From an uncultured Pelagibacteraceae bacterium (GTDB taxonomy: Bacteria > Pseudomonadota > Alphaproteobacteria > Pelagibacterales > AG-422-B15): 39,880 nt of DNA. Both the position numbers and the translations under genes were made by a program. Below, one piece after another: positions 25,242 to 33,933 of this stretch. Location of the stretch: NCBI GenBank assembly GCA_902519835.1, contig CABYLU010000007.1:1-39880 (forward strand), written 5' to 3'. The notes under the pieces were generated by a model. The model searched no databases and was not told the DNA's origin. It saw only the letters and a list, made by a program, of their open reading frames with translations. Within the stretch, counting starts at the first letter, position 1. The number at the start of each line of letters is the position of its first letter.

Positions 25242-25292
25242 ATGTTGAGGATTTTTGAATAATTTATTTAACCTTGAGGAATACTATTTTAC

Positions 25293-27413
25293 ATGGCATT
25301 AACCCAGGATACATCGCTTTTATCTTCTAAAAGTAGTACTCAGAGTCTAATCATTCCTGGGCTAATTCTTGCTGCAATTCTAGCTTCAATCTGGCTTGCA
25401 TTCCAAGGTGAAGATGTTTCAGAATTCCCTGTCTTTATAACAGATGCTTTTACTTTTACAGCTTGGGTCAATGCTGGTGAAGATTTTCTAAAAGATAATA
25501 TTAAAGTTTATACAAGGATGGTTGCTGGTTATGTAAAAGACCTTTATTGGATGCTCGAAGATTTTTTACTAGATTCATCTTGGGTATTTATAGCGGCGCT
25601 ATTGCTTATTCCATCACTTGCATTTGGTGGAATTAAATTAGGTTTTCTTGTTCTTTTTGGCACCATGTATTGGGGAATGGTTGGGCTTTGGGATTCTGCT
25701 ATGGAAACTCTTGCTCTTATGGGTTTATCAGTATTCTTATCTGTAGCCGTTGGAGTGATACTTGGTATTTTCTGTGCATTAAGTGATCGTTTTGAGAGAA
25801 ATATGAAACCAGCTCTCGATATAATGCAAGTGATGCCTGCGTTTGTTTATCTTATCCCTGCAATGTTTTTCTTTGGAATCGGAGGTGCACCTGCAATTCT
25901 TGCAACAATGATTTATTCAATGCCTCCTATTATTCGTCTCACAAACTTAGGTATACGTCAGGTCCCCAATGAAACAGTAGAAACAGCAACAGCTTTTGGT
26001 TCTAGTAAAAGTCAAATTTTATTTAAAGTACAAATTCCATTAGCTCTGCCAAGCATCATGATGGGCGTTAACCAAACAATAATGATGGCATTGGCATTGG
26101 TTGTTTTAGCAACGTTTATTGGGGCTCAAGGTCTAGGTTCAGATATTTGGGTATCGATAAAAAAACTAGAAGTCGGAGCTGCTTTGGAAGGAGGTATTTG
26201 CGTTCTTTTAATGGCAATCATGTTCGATAGATTTGGTAAAGCCGCTAGTCGGGAGACAGTTACCCTGCCATCCGATAGTCAAAAATTTTATCTTTTGCCG
26301 CAAACATGGGATATTTATCCCATTGCTAGACAGGTTGAAAAACCTCTACAATTAATTCATTTTGCATTTGCATTTGTATTCTCAAGCGTTATTCGAATAT
26401 TTTCTTTCATTTTAAATTCAGTAATTTCTTTATTTAATAAGGATTACGGCTCAGCGATTGCACAATTTATAAATGCTCATTATTTCTTTTTCTCTGGATT
26501 ATTAATATTGATTGGCATCGTTTATTATGATGCAAACGTTGCTGCAATAGGAACATTTCCTGAAGCATGGAATCTGTCAATAAGAGAAGAAATTTCTGCT
26601 GGTGTAAAGTCATTGGTTGTAAATGATACGTTTATTTCAATAACCAAAACAATCAGATCAACTGTTGTTATTTACCTTCTAAGACCATTTGATTTTTATC
26701 TCACATATTTACCATATTGGTTTACAATTGGCGCATTGGTTCTAATCAGCTGGAAATCTGTTGGAATTAGATTTGCGATTATTACTGCCATCCTTCTAGC
26801 ATTCATAGGCGCTTGCAATATTTGGACTGAAGCAATGATTACTCTTTCATCAGTTCTTATCTCAGTTCTTTTATGTTTTGTAATTGGCGTGCCAATAGGT
26901 ATCTTAGCATCTTACAGTAAGAGATTTCAAAATATCAACGAGGTAATATTAGATGCAATGCAAACATTGCCGTATTTTTGTTACCTTGTTCCAGTTTTAA
27001 TGTTTTTTGGTGGTGGGGCATTTTCTGCATTACTTGCAACAATTATATACTCCATACCTCCAATAATACGTTTAACTGTATTGGGCCTGTCTCAAGTTTC
27101 TTCTACATATTCAGAAGTATCAAAGTCATTTGGAGGTACTACAATTCAGACTCTCAATAAGATAAAATTTCCTCTAGCAGTTCCTAGTTTGGTTATGGGT
27201 TTCAATCAAACAGTCATGATGGCTTTTGCGATGCAGATTGTCACACCTCTCATTGGTGGTAAAGGGCTCGGTCTTGAGGTATTTAATGGTTTAGCTCGAT
27301 CAGATACTGGTAGAGCTCTTGCTGCTGGCATAGGAATTTGTTTATTAGCCATGATAATTGACCGTATCAGTCTTGCATGGACAAAAAAGCAAAGAGATGC
27401 CCTAGGTTTATAG
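25293..27413 (+). CDS. proW: Fused double ProW-type glycine betaine ABC permease
   Basis: A 706-residue membrane protein made of two ProW/OpuAB permease modules. Each has its own EAA-type loop: first copy LDIMQVMPAFVYLIPAMFFFG ... ETATAFGSSKSQILFKVQIPLALPS (about 190-265); second copy LDAMQTLPYFCYLVPVLMFFG ... EVSKSFGGTTIQTLNKIKFPLAVPS (about 550-635). Around 200 residues with extra membrane segments and a periplasmic stretch link them. Normal ProW is about 300-350 residues and works as a homodimer; the fusion provides both half-channels in one chain. It sits opposite proV and before the binding protein, so the importer is complete. Confidence 0.92.
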   Translation: MALTQDTSLLSSKSSTQSLIIPGLILAAILASIWLAFQGEDVSEFPVFITDAFTFTAWVNAGEDFLKDNIKVYTRMVAGYVKDLYWMLEDFLLDSSWVFIAALLLIPSLAFGGIKLGFLVLFGTMYWGMVGLWDSAMETLALMGLSVFLSVAVGVILGIFCALSDRFERNMKPALDIMQVMPAFVYLIPAMFFFGIGGAPAILATMIYSMPPIIRLTNLGIRQVPNETVETATAFGSSKSQILFKVQIPLALPSIMMGVNQTIMMALALVVLATFIGAQGLGSDIWVSIKKLEVGAALEGGICVLLMAIMFDRFGKAASRETVTLPSDSQKFYLLPQTWDIYPIARQVEKPLQLIHFAFAFVFSSVIRIFSFILNSVISLFNKDYGSAIAQFINAHYFFFSGLLILIGIVYYDANVAAIGTFPEAWNLSIREEISAGVKSLVVNDTFISITKTIRSTVVIYLLRPFDFYLTYLPYWFTIGALVLISWKSVGIRFAIITAILLAFIGACNIWTEAMITLSSVLISVLLCFVIGVPIGILASYSKRFQNINEVILDAMQTLPYFCYLVPVLMFFGGGAFSALLATIIYSIPPIIRLTVLGLSQVSSTYSEVSKSFGGTTIQTLNKIKFPLAVPSLVMGFNQTVMMAFAMQIVTPLIGGKGLGLEVFNGLARSDTGRALAAGIGICLLAMIIDRISLAWTKKQRDALGL

Positions 27414-27470
27414 ATCTAATTTATATACATATTTCCTGATACTTTTCTTCAAAAAATGTTGATAAAGCGG

Positions 27471-27500
27471 TTTACTTATTCATCTTTTTTGGTCTAGAAT
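27471..27500 (+). promoter_or_regulatory. Promoter-like element for the substrate-binding protein gene
   Basis: TTTACT (27471-27476) and TAGAAT (27495-27500), 18-base spacing, lie about 35 bases before the ATG, and AAAAGGGGAA is a strong ribosome-binding site. A separate promoter would allow the binding protein to be made in excess of the permease, as is usual for these systems. The same TTTACT-18 bp-TAxAAx layout precedes the DmdA-type gene at 30555. Confidence 0.4.
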
Positions 27501-27534
27501 TATTAATTGATTAATTAATAAAAAGGGGAAATTA

Positions 27535-28539
27535 ATGAAAAATTCATTATTTGCAAAAACTTTTGCTGCCCTGATTTTGTCTTCTTTTTTAGTTCTTTCG
27601 GCAGGTACTGCCAACGCTAAGCGTTTAACAGCTGCTGTTGCTGACTGGACTGGTGGAGAATTAACATGTCAGGTTGCAGTTGCTATCCTTGAAGAAGAGC
27701 TAGGCTACAGAGTTGATAGAATAGAATTCGCTTCAGGAACAGGTCTATGGGAAGCTATTGCCGCTGGCGATATTGACTTCGCATGTGAAAGTTGGCCAAG
27801 TTATGCTGAGGCTGACGATGTAATGATCAACATGAATCTTGTTTATGACGGAGAAGTTGTAAAAGAGTATTCTGGTGATGGATCTGTTGATGCGTACACA
27901 AGTGGTATCATTGGAATGTCAGATTACTATGTTCCAAAATACTTTGTTGACGCTAACCCAGATTTTAAAGACTGGTCAGATTTAAATAAATTCAAAGATC
28001 AATTTGCTACACCTGAAACAGGTTCAAAAGGTAGATTGATTGGATGTCCAGTTGCTGGTTGGAACTGTCATGACCAAAAAAGATTAGATCTTTTAGGAAT
28101 TGATTTTGAAGCATCAGAACTAGGTACTGAGGTTGCAGCTCTAGCGGAAGCTCAAGGAGCTTATGATAGAGGTGAAGCATTCCTTCTGTATCTTTGGGAA
28201 CCACACTTTTTCTTCGGTAAGAATGAAATGGTTGGTGTAAAACTACCAGCATACAAATACTGTGATAGTTTTACTGAAGCTAATAACTGGCAAGATTGTG
28301 GAACTGCAGCATGGCCTGCTACAGGTTGGGATAAAGACTACACGATGAATTATATGAATCCTGAAGTTATGTCTAAACCTGAGAACGCTGAAGCAGTTGC
28401 ATTCTTCAAAAAAATGGCTTTCTCTAACACGGATCAAGCAAAAATGCTTGTAAGAGTTGGTGACGACGGATTATCTGTCGAAGAAGCTGTTGCTGAATGG
28501 AAAAACAGTACAGACGAATGGAAAGCTTGGCTTCCGTAA
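27535..28539 (+). CDS. proX: Glycine betaine-type ABC substrate-binding protein (ProX/OpuAC)
   Basis: A 334-residue periplasmic protein. The signal peptide (about 1-28) ends in SAGTANA before KR. The OpuAC-type domain shows VADWTGGELTCQVAVAILEEELGY, IAAGDIDFACESWPSYAE, and several Trp/Tyr residues (WTGG, ESWPSY, GWNCHD, YLWEPHFFFG) that usually form the aromatic cage for quaternary ammonium or sulfonium groups. Ligands could be glycine betaine, choline-like compounds or DMSP; the exact one is not deducible. It follows the permease after 121 bases and is followed by a strong terminator. Confidence 0.92.
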   Translation: MKNSLFAKTFAALILSSFLVLSAGTANAKRLTAAVADWTGGELTCQVAVAILEEELGYRVDRIEFASGTGLWEAIAAGDIDFACESWPSYAEADDVMINMNLVYDGEVVKEYSGDGSVDAYTSGIIGMSDYYVPKYFVDANPDFKDWSDLNKFKDQFATPETGSKGRLIGCPVAGWNCHDQKRLDLLGIDFEASELGTEVAALAEAQGAYDRGEAFLLYLWEPHFFFGKNEMVGVKLPAYKYCDSFTEANNWQDCGTAAWPATGWDKDYTMNYMNPEVMSKPENAEAVAFFKKMAFSNTDQAKMLVRVGDDGLSVEEAVAEWKNSTDEWKAWLP

Positions 28540-28564
28540 GTCTAAATAGCTAAATCAGAAAATT

Positions 28565-28599
28565 AAGGCCTTGTTACTTTTGTGCAAGGCCTTTTTTTT
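28565..28599 (+). terminator. Intrinsic terminator after the binding-protein gene
   Basis: AAGGCCTTG (28565-28573) pairs with CAAGGCCTT (28585-28593), a perfect 9-base stem with an 11-base loop, running into eight T. It closes the ABC transport unit 25 bases after its stop codon and isolates it from the EamA gene that follows. Confidence 0.88.
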
Positions 28600-28610
28600 A
28601 GTTAACTTTT

Positions 28611-29522
28611 ATGATCACCTCATCAAGACATCCTTACTATTATACAATTAGCTTTGCGTTATTAATCGCTGCAGGTATGTGGGGTTTATTCTGGATCCCT
28701 CAAAGAGCGTTAGAGGCTGGTGGTTTAACGGGCGGATGGGCAACGATTTCTCAAATGGTTATACCTTTTGCAATGCTGCTTCCAATATCACTTTGGAGGC
28801 TCTATAAAGGTCAGTCTTTTGGCTTAGAGTATCCTCTAATTGGACTTTTGTTTGGAGGAGGTATTGCTTGCTACGCTAATAGTTTTTTACTGACAGATGT
28901 AGTTAGAGCTTTAATACTCTTTTATATAACCCCAGTTTGGACAACTATTTTTGAAATAGTATTTCTTAGACAAATTCCACGTTTTTATAGATACATTACA
29001 TTAGCTCTTGCACTATCTGGTGTTTGGATAGTTTTTGGTCAAGAGGGCGTGATACCTTTACCACAAAATTCTGGTGATTGGATTGCTTTATTAGGCGGAA
29101 TTCTTATTGCCGCATCAGCAGTTAGAATGGAGATCAAAAAACCAGAGGGAATATATCCTATCTTATTTTCATTCTTTTTTTATGGTGGCATATTTACATT
29201 AATACAATCATATTTCTTGAGCGACTACCTAGGTGATGCTCCATCAATAGAGTCATGGGTTGCAATGATGCCGTGGCTAATTTTAATTGCAATTTTATTT
29301 CATATACCGACAAATATAGTGATCTTAGGTGCACCAAGTAGAATTGGTGCAGGCATATTTTCTATAATTATACTTTTTGAAATAGTTGTGGGCACTTTCA
29401 GTGCCGCGGTATTAACAGATGAGCTTATTGGATGGAGAGAAATATTAGGTAGCTCTTTTATTATATTTGCTGGGTTAACAGAAATAATATTTGCATCAAA
29501 GACTGAAGAAGATACGGGTTAA
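28611..29522 (+). CDS. EamA-family (DMT superfamily) transporter
   Basis: A 303-residue protein with about ten membrane helices in two EamA repeats. GMWGLFWIPQRALEAGGLTGGWATI near the N-terminus and VVRALILFYITPVWTTIFEIVFL, ALALSGVWIVFG are typical of the drug/metabolite family; the end of repeat two is VLTDELIGWREILGSSFIIFAGL. It probably exports a metabolite or amino acid, substrate unknown. It starts just after the ABC terminator (within its T-run), and its stop abuts the stop of the convergent methyltransferase. Confidence 0.85.
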   Translation: MITSSRHPYYYTISFALLIAAGMWGLFWIPQRALEAGGLTGGWATISQMVIPFAMLLPISLWRLYKGQSFGLEYPLIGLLFGGGIACYANSFLLTDVVRALILFYITPVWTTIFEIVFLRQIPRFYRYITLALALSGVWIVFGQEGVIPLPQNSGDWIALLGGILIAASAVRMEIKKPEGIYPILFSFFFYGGIFTLIQSYFLSDYLGDAPSIESWVAMMPWLILIAILFHIPTNIVILGAPSRIGAGIFSIIILFEIVVGTFSAAVLTDELIGWREILGSSFIIFAGLTEIIFASKTEEDTG

Positions 29523-30449
29523 CTATAATTGATTGAGTACTTTAATGTGTTCAACTGTTGTGCCACAACATCCACCTATAATTTGCGCTCCAGCATCCTT
29601 CCACTTTTTTGCTTCAATTAAATAATCATCAGGAGAAATTACATTGCTCATGTCGTAGTGTGGAAAATTAAATACCGCTACTTCTGGATACGCCATAACA
29701 GGAAGGTCATATACTTCTTTAAGTTCTTTAATACTTTGTTCTATTACATTAATTTCACAATGCATTATTCCTACAGCATCCAATTTATGATGTTTCACAT
29801 TACTAATCATTTTTTTAAAACTATAGTCATAGTCTGTGGTAAGGGCGATCAACCCGTCTTTATTTCTAGATGAGAATCCAGCCCACACAGGCAATCCAGC
29901 CTTACTTGCTGAATCAAAAATTATTTCAATTCGATCTGGTCGATACATTAACTCGAGTAGAATAAAATCACACCCATTATCGGCTAGAAAAAAAGCAAGC
30001 TCATCAAAAGACTTTTGAAAATATTCGGGTGTGAGTTTTTTCTTAAATTTCTCTTTTTCCTCTTGTGTTTCAAAGGCATCCTCATACGGTATTTGATGAG
30101 ACAAGGACCCAGCTATAAGTACATCATCTCTACCACATTCCTCCCTGGCTTCTAGAGCTGCATTTATCGCACTTAGATTTATTTCTTTGAATTGATTATC
30201 TACCCCCGCAGTTTCTAAGATCATTCGATTTGTTGCATAAGTATTTGTAGTTATAATACTTGATCCAGCCTCAATATAATCTTTATGTATTTGCTTCAAT
30301 GTATCGCTTTCTAAGGAGGCTGTGCCACACCAAGAATTATCCATTTTAATACCACGGTTTTCAAGTTCTGAACCAGTAGCTCCATCAAGAAGAATATTTT
30401 CTCCAGCATGAATACGTTTCATTAAATTTTCATATCTTCCACTCATCAT
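29523..30449 (-). CDS. Homocysteine S-methyltransferase family protein (BHMT/MmuM-like)
   Basis: A 308-residue zinc barrel methyltransferase. LDGATGSELENRG (21-33) is the family start; the three zinc cysteines are C231 (GIMHCEIN) and C294-C295 (GGCCGTT). Such enzymes move a methyl group from betaine, a sulfonium or S-methylmethionine to homocysteine to make methionine. It lies between the betaine-type importer and the DmdA-type gene, so glycine betaine or DMSP are likely donors. Sequence alone does not separate the donors, and homologues acting on other thiols exist. The start may be either of two adjacent ATG codons (30449 or 30446). Confidence 0.82.
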   Translation of the reverse strand: MMSGRYENLMKRIHAGENILLDGATGSELENRGIKMDNSWCGTASLESDTLKQIHKDYIEAGSSIITTNTYATNRMILETAGVDNQFKEINLSAINAALEAREECGRDDVLIAGSLSHQIPYEDAFETQEEKEKFKKKLTPEYFQKSFDELAFFLADNGCDFILLELMYRPDRIEIIFDSASKAGLPVWAGFSSRNKDGLIALTTDYDYSFKKMISNVKHHKLDAVGIMHCEINVIEQSIKELKEVYDLPVMAYPEVAVFNFPHYDMSNVISPDDYLIEAKKWKDAGAQIIGGCCGTTVEHIKVLNQL

Positions 30450-30501
30450 TATTTTGTATCATTTATAGTTTTAATTAGTAAGTAGAAACGTAGGAAAATG
30501 A

Positions 30502-30531
30502 TTTACTTTTTGTGACTTTATGGTTTATAAA
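30502..30531 (+). promoter_or_regulatory. Promoter-like element before the DmdA-type gene
   Basis: TTTACT (30502-30507) and TATAAA (30526-30531), 18-base spacing, in the 105-base gap divergent from the BHMT-like gene. The transcript would start near 30538, giving a leader of about 17 bases containing AAGGAG. It would drive the long rightward run through the copper genes and the dimethylglycine dehydrogenase. Confidence 0.4.
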
Positions 30532-30554
30532 GTTTGATCATTAAGGAGAACAGA

Positions 30555-31691
30555 ATGCCAAAAGGTATCATATACACCCCAAGGATTAGAAAATCACCTT
30601 TCTTTGAAGAGACGCTAAAATATGGCGCTACCAATTTTACAACTTATAACCATATGACGATGCCTGTTGGCTACACGACTCCAGAGGAGGAATACCAATC
30701 ATTAATAAATGATGTAACATTATGGGATGTGGCAGCGGAGAGACAAATTGAAATTATTGGAGAAGACGCTGCTAAATTTGTTCAGTATATGACGCCAAGA
30801 AATCTATCAACTTTTAAAGATGGGTTTTGTCGTTACGCATTTATGACAGATGAAAATGGTGGAATCATAAATGATCCATTAATTTTAAAGTTTAATGAAA
30901 ATAAGTACTGGCTGAGTATTGCAGATTCTGATGCAATACTGTGGTGTAAAGGCGTTGCTTTATCTGGTAAGTTTAATGTTAAAATTTCTGAGCCTGAAGC
31001 TTGTCCGCTTTCATTGCAAGGCCCGCGCTCAAAAGAACTCATGAGAAAAGCTACAAATGATGATCCAGTTATTATGGGATTAAAATATTATCAATTTATC
31101 GAAACAAACTTATTTGGACTAGATGTCGTCATTGCACGCAGCGGTTGGAGTAACCAATTTGGATACGAAATTTATATAACAAGAGAAGAAGATGGTCCAG
31201 CATTATGGAATGCACTAATGGAAGCAGGAAAAGAGTTTAAAATTGTACCAAGTTGTCCTAATCAAATTGATAGAATCGAAGCTGGCATGATTTCTCACCA
31301 AGGAGATACCTCATTAGCTGAAAACCCTTTAGAACTAAACCTACCAAAATTTTATGATCTTGATCAAGAAGCAGATTTTGTTGGAAAAGATGCTCTCTTA
31401 AAAATTAGAGAAGAAGGCATTAAAAAACAATTCACTGGTTTTAAAATTTCAGGAAAGAAGATTGGATATAATATGACAAGAATACCGTTGTTTGATAACA
31501 ACTCTGAAAAAAAAGGATTTATAACCAGCTGCATTTATAGCCCGAACTTTGGGTGCAATATTGCTTTAGGGTTTATTGATATTGATTTGATTAATTCAGA
31601 AGAAGTATATCAAATTGATCATGATGGAGAAAAACGAGAAGTAGAAGTTGTTCCTTTACCATTTAGTTCTAGACTTGAAAAAATGGAATAA
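30555..31691 (+). CDS. DmdA-type THF-dependent demethylase (DMSP demethylase family)
   Basis: A 378-residue GcvT-fold protein, close to the length of DmdA (about 370). I chose the ATG at 30555 because AAGGAG lies seven bases before it. Along its length it follows SAR11 DmdA: FTTYNHMTMPVGY, WDVAAERQIEI, IINDPLILKF, LSIADSD, LSLQGPRS, ARSGWSNQFGYEIY and CPNQIDRIEAGM. W198, E205 and Y207 match the residues I recall lining the DmdA substrate pocket (W197, E204, Y206). DmdA moves a methyl from DMSP to THF, leaving methylmercaptopropionate. Paralogues with other donors exist, so identity is likely but unproven. Its stop overlaps the SCO1 start by one base. Confidence 0.72.
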   Translation: MPKGIIYTPRIRKSPFFEETLKYGATNFTTYNHMTMPVGYTTPEEEYQSLINDVTLWDVAAERQIEIIGEDAAKFVQYMTPRNLSTFKDGFCRYAFMTDENGGIINDPLILKFNENKYWLSIADSDAILWCKGVALSGKFNVKISEPEACPLSLQGPRSKELMRKATNDDPVIMGLKYYQFIETNLFGLDVVIARSGWSNQFGYEIYITREEDGPALWNALMEAGKEFKIVPSCPNQIDRIEAGMISHQGDTSLAENPLELNLPKFYDLDQEADFVGKDALLKIREEGIKKQFTGFKISGKKIGYNMTRIPLFDNNSEKKGFITSCIYSPNFGCNIALGFIDIDLINSEEVYQIDHDGEKREVEVVPLPFSSRLEKME

Positions 31692-32341
31692 TGATTTCAA
31701 AAAGAAAAGTTAATCAACTTTTATTCCTCTCAATTATTATATTAGCAGTCGTCGCCGGTTGGGCAGTTTCTGAATTATTTAAAGATAATACTTCAGAGGT
31801 ATCAAACAACATTGATTTAAAATTTACCGCTGTTGACCATTTTGGGGTTGATGTAAGCGAAAGAACTTACAGCGGATATAGTAAAGTATTTTTTTTTGGT
31901 TTCACACATTGCCCAGATATTTGTCCAATCAGTGCAAATCTTATGAGCAATGCCATTGATCAATTAAATAGAGAAAACCATTCAATTGAAAATATAAAAT
32001 TTTTCTTTGTAACAGTTGATCCTGCTAGGGATAACCCTGACCGATTAAAAGAATTTCTCAGCAACTTTAGCAATAATTTAATTGGTTTGACGGGTACACA
32101 TGAAAATCTAATGCCCATATGGAAAGATTTTTTTGTGCATGTAGAGCCAGCAACAAATTCAGAACATCAAAATTATTTAGGTACATCTGAACAATCTGAT
32201 GAAATAAGTGATAAAGAAAAAAATTATATGGTTCAGCATACTGCTTTCTATTATATTTTTGATGATGATGATGTATTAAGAAGCATACTTCCGTTTGGTT
32301 CAAGTATTGAACAAATGGTTGAAGATTTAAAAAATCTATAA
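31691..32341 (+). CDS. SCO1/SenC family copper chaperone
   Basis: A 216-residue protein with one N-terminal anchor helix (about 9-29) and a thioredoxin-like domain. Copper ligands are C74 and C78 in THCPDICP, and H183 in MVQHTAFYY. FVTVDPARDNPDRLKEF is conserved in SCO proteins. It inserts or reduces copper at the CuA site of cytochrome oxidase, or senses thiols, from the periplasmic side. It is translationally coupled to the DmdA-type gene (TAATG) and starts a five-gene copper set. Confidence 0.92.
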   Translation: MISKRKVNQLLFLSIIILAVVAGWAVSELFKDNTSEVSNNIDLKFTAVDHFGVDVSERTYSGYSKVFFFGFTHCPDICPISANLMSNAIDQLNRENHSIENIKFFFVTVDPARDNPDRLKEFLSNFSNNLIGLTGTHENLMPIWKDFFVHVEPATNSEHQNYLGTSEQSDEISDKEKNYMVQHTAFYYIFDDDDVLRSILPFGSSIEQMVEDLKNL

Positions 32342-32343
32342 CA

Positions 32344-32589
32344 ATGTATAAAATATTAATAATTATTTTTTTTGTTTTATTGTCTTGTTCCGAAATAATA
32401 GAAACAAATAAATATAGAGAATTGGCATCTGAACAAGCATCAAAAAAAAATTGTGATGCTAATGTTGAACTTCTTTTAAAACATGAAAAGACTGAATTGT
32501 GGGCATCTTATCATAACAAAGATAAAAACTTATTATGCGTTTTAACTTGCGTTAATGATGTCTGTATGTTTTCGACAGAGAGAGATTAA
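32344..32589 (+). CDS. Small putative lipoprotein, unknown function
   Basis: An 81-residue protein, no family recognised. The first 14 residues are hydrophobic and end in a lipobox LLSC (C15), so it is probably a lipoprotein. The mature part has C37 and a cluster C65-x3-C69-x4-C74 (LLCVLTCVNDVC), which could bind metal or form disulfides. It begins two bases after the SCO1 stop and ends three bases before the PCuAC start, so it belongs to the copper set by position. Confidence 0.6.
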   Translation: MYKILIIIFFVLLSCSEIIETNKYRELASEQASKKNCDANVELLLKHEKTELWASYHNKDKNLLCVLTCVNDVCMFSTERD

Positions 32590-32592
32590 GGG

Positions 32593-33048
32593 TTGTATAA
32601 AGCACTAATAATAGTTTTGTTTTTAATTTTTACAAAAATTGGATTTGCTCATCAATTTCAAAAAGATCATATTAATATAAATCACCCACACATAAAGTTT
32701 GTAATTTCATCAGGCCCTGCAGCCGGATATATGAAAATAGTAAACATGGGTTTCGAGACAGATCGTCTAATTAAAGTTGTTACTGACTTTGCAGATACAG
32801 AGTTACATTATTCAAGTATGGAGAATGGAATGGTTACAATGAGTAAAGTTGATTTCATTGAAATCCCTCCACAAAAAGCTAAATCGCTCAAACCCGGCAC
32901 GCACCATATAATGTTTTCAAATTTTAGCATTGAATTAACTCATGGAATAAGTTTAGAAGGGTCTTTAGTATTTGAAAATGCAGGCGAGATCAAAGTACTT
33001 TTTGAGGTTGAAACTCAAAAAAGTCTAGATGACCATACAGAACATTAA
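32593..33048 (+). CDS. PCu(A)C-type periplasmic copper chaperone
   Basis: A 151-residue protein with a signal peptide (about 1-19, ending GFA). The copper motif H(M)x10Mx21HxM is exact in spacing: H72, M83, H105, M107. AAGYMKIVN before it is the family strand. Such proteins deliver Cu(I) to the CuA centre of cytochrome oxidase with SCO1. The start is TTG at 32593; the signal peptide requires it. Its stop overlaps the next gene's ATG by one base. Confidence 0.85.
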   Translation: MYKALIIVLFLIFTKIGFAHQFQKDHININHPHIKFVISSGPAAGYMKIVNMGFETDRLIKVVTDFADTELHYSSMENGMVTMSKVDFIEIPPQKAKSLKPGTHHIMFSNFSIELTHGISLEGSLVFENAGEIKVLFEVETQKSLDDHTEH

Positions 33049-33929
33049 TGAAAACATTTAAAATTGAATATATCACTACACTTTTTTTTCTCACCTTGCT
33101 GATTGCTTTAGCTTGGTACTATTTATTCCTCATGGCAGCTAATCCAATGGACTCAATGATGCAAAATAAAAATCCAATGACAATGTCAATGGAAACCGCT
33201 TCAGAGAATGAAATGTCAATGAGCTCGATGTCTGATACAGAAATGACTATGAATTCAATGAACATGAATGAAAAAATCTTATCAATCAATTTTCTTATGA
33301 TGCCAATGACAGGAAAGTGGACAATTAATGATTTTATCGTGATGTTCGTAATGTGGACCGTCATGATGTTTGCGATGATGCTTCCATCTACATTTATCTT
33401 TTTAAATATTTTTAGAATGATGAGATCGAATATGCAGATATCATCGAATATTATTATTGAGATGATAGTGGTTTCATTCACTTATATTTTAATTTGGACA
33501 ATTTTTTCACTTATTGCATGCACTCTTCAATATATTTTTCACAATAACGGGGTTGTCAATATGATGGGAACATTACAAAATAATATTCTTGCTGGATTAT
33601 TTCTCGTTGGAGCAGGTGCATTTCAATTTACAAGTTTGAAAGACACATGTCTTGAGAAATGTAGAAACCCCTTATCGTTTCTAATGTCAGGTCCTATTAA
33701 AGGATACGGAAATGTTGCCTATGTGGGTCTAAAGCATGGTTTATTTTGCTTAGGGTGCTGCTGGGTTCTTATGCTTCTGCTTTTTGTAAATGGAGTTATG
33801 AATTTACTTTGGGTTGTCGCAATAACAGTAATTGTATTGGCTGAAAAAATGCTGCCTTACGAGAAACTTAGCTCTAGATTTCTGGGCATTCTTCTTGTAG
33901 GTTGGGGGGCGTATTTAATATTTATTTAA
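33048..33929 (+). CDS. DUF2182 membrane protein with Met-rich loop
   Basis: A 293-residue protein with about six or seven membrane helices and the DUF2182 core MWTVMMFAMMLPS ... GAGAFQFTSLKDTCLEKCRNP ... GLKHGLFCLGCCWVLM. Residues 34-73, expected in the periplasm after the first helix, hold 13 methionines in 40 residues with repeated MxM (MTMSM, MSMSSM, MTMNSMNM). Such clusters bind Cu(I) in CopA, CusA and Ctr transporters. The pair of helices with CxxxC and CLGCCW also look metal-binding. DUF2182 has no proven function and is usually paired with DUF1326, as here. I infer a copper transport or insertion role. Confidence 0.82.
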   Translation: MKTFKIEYITTLFFLTLLIALAWYYLFLMAANPMDSMMQNKNPMTMSMETASENEMSMSSMSDTEMTMNSMNMNEKILSINFLMMPMTGKWTINDFIVMFVMWTVMMFAMMLPSTFIFLNIFRMMRSNMQISSNIIIEMIVVSFTYILIWTIFSLIACTLQYIFHNNGVVNMMGTLQNNILAGLFLVGAGAFQFTSLKDTCLEKCRNPLSFLMSGPIKGYGNVAYVGLKHGLFCLGCCWVLMLLLFVNGVMNLLWVVAITVIVLAEKMLPYEKLSSRFLGILLVGWGAYLIFI

Positions 33930-33933
33930 CTAT

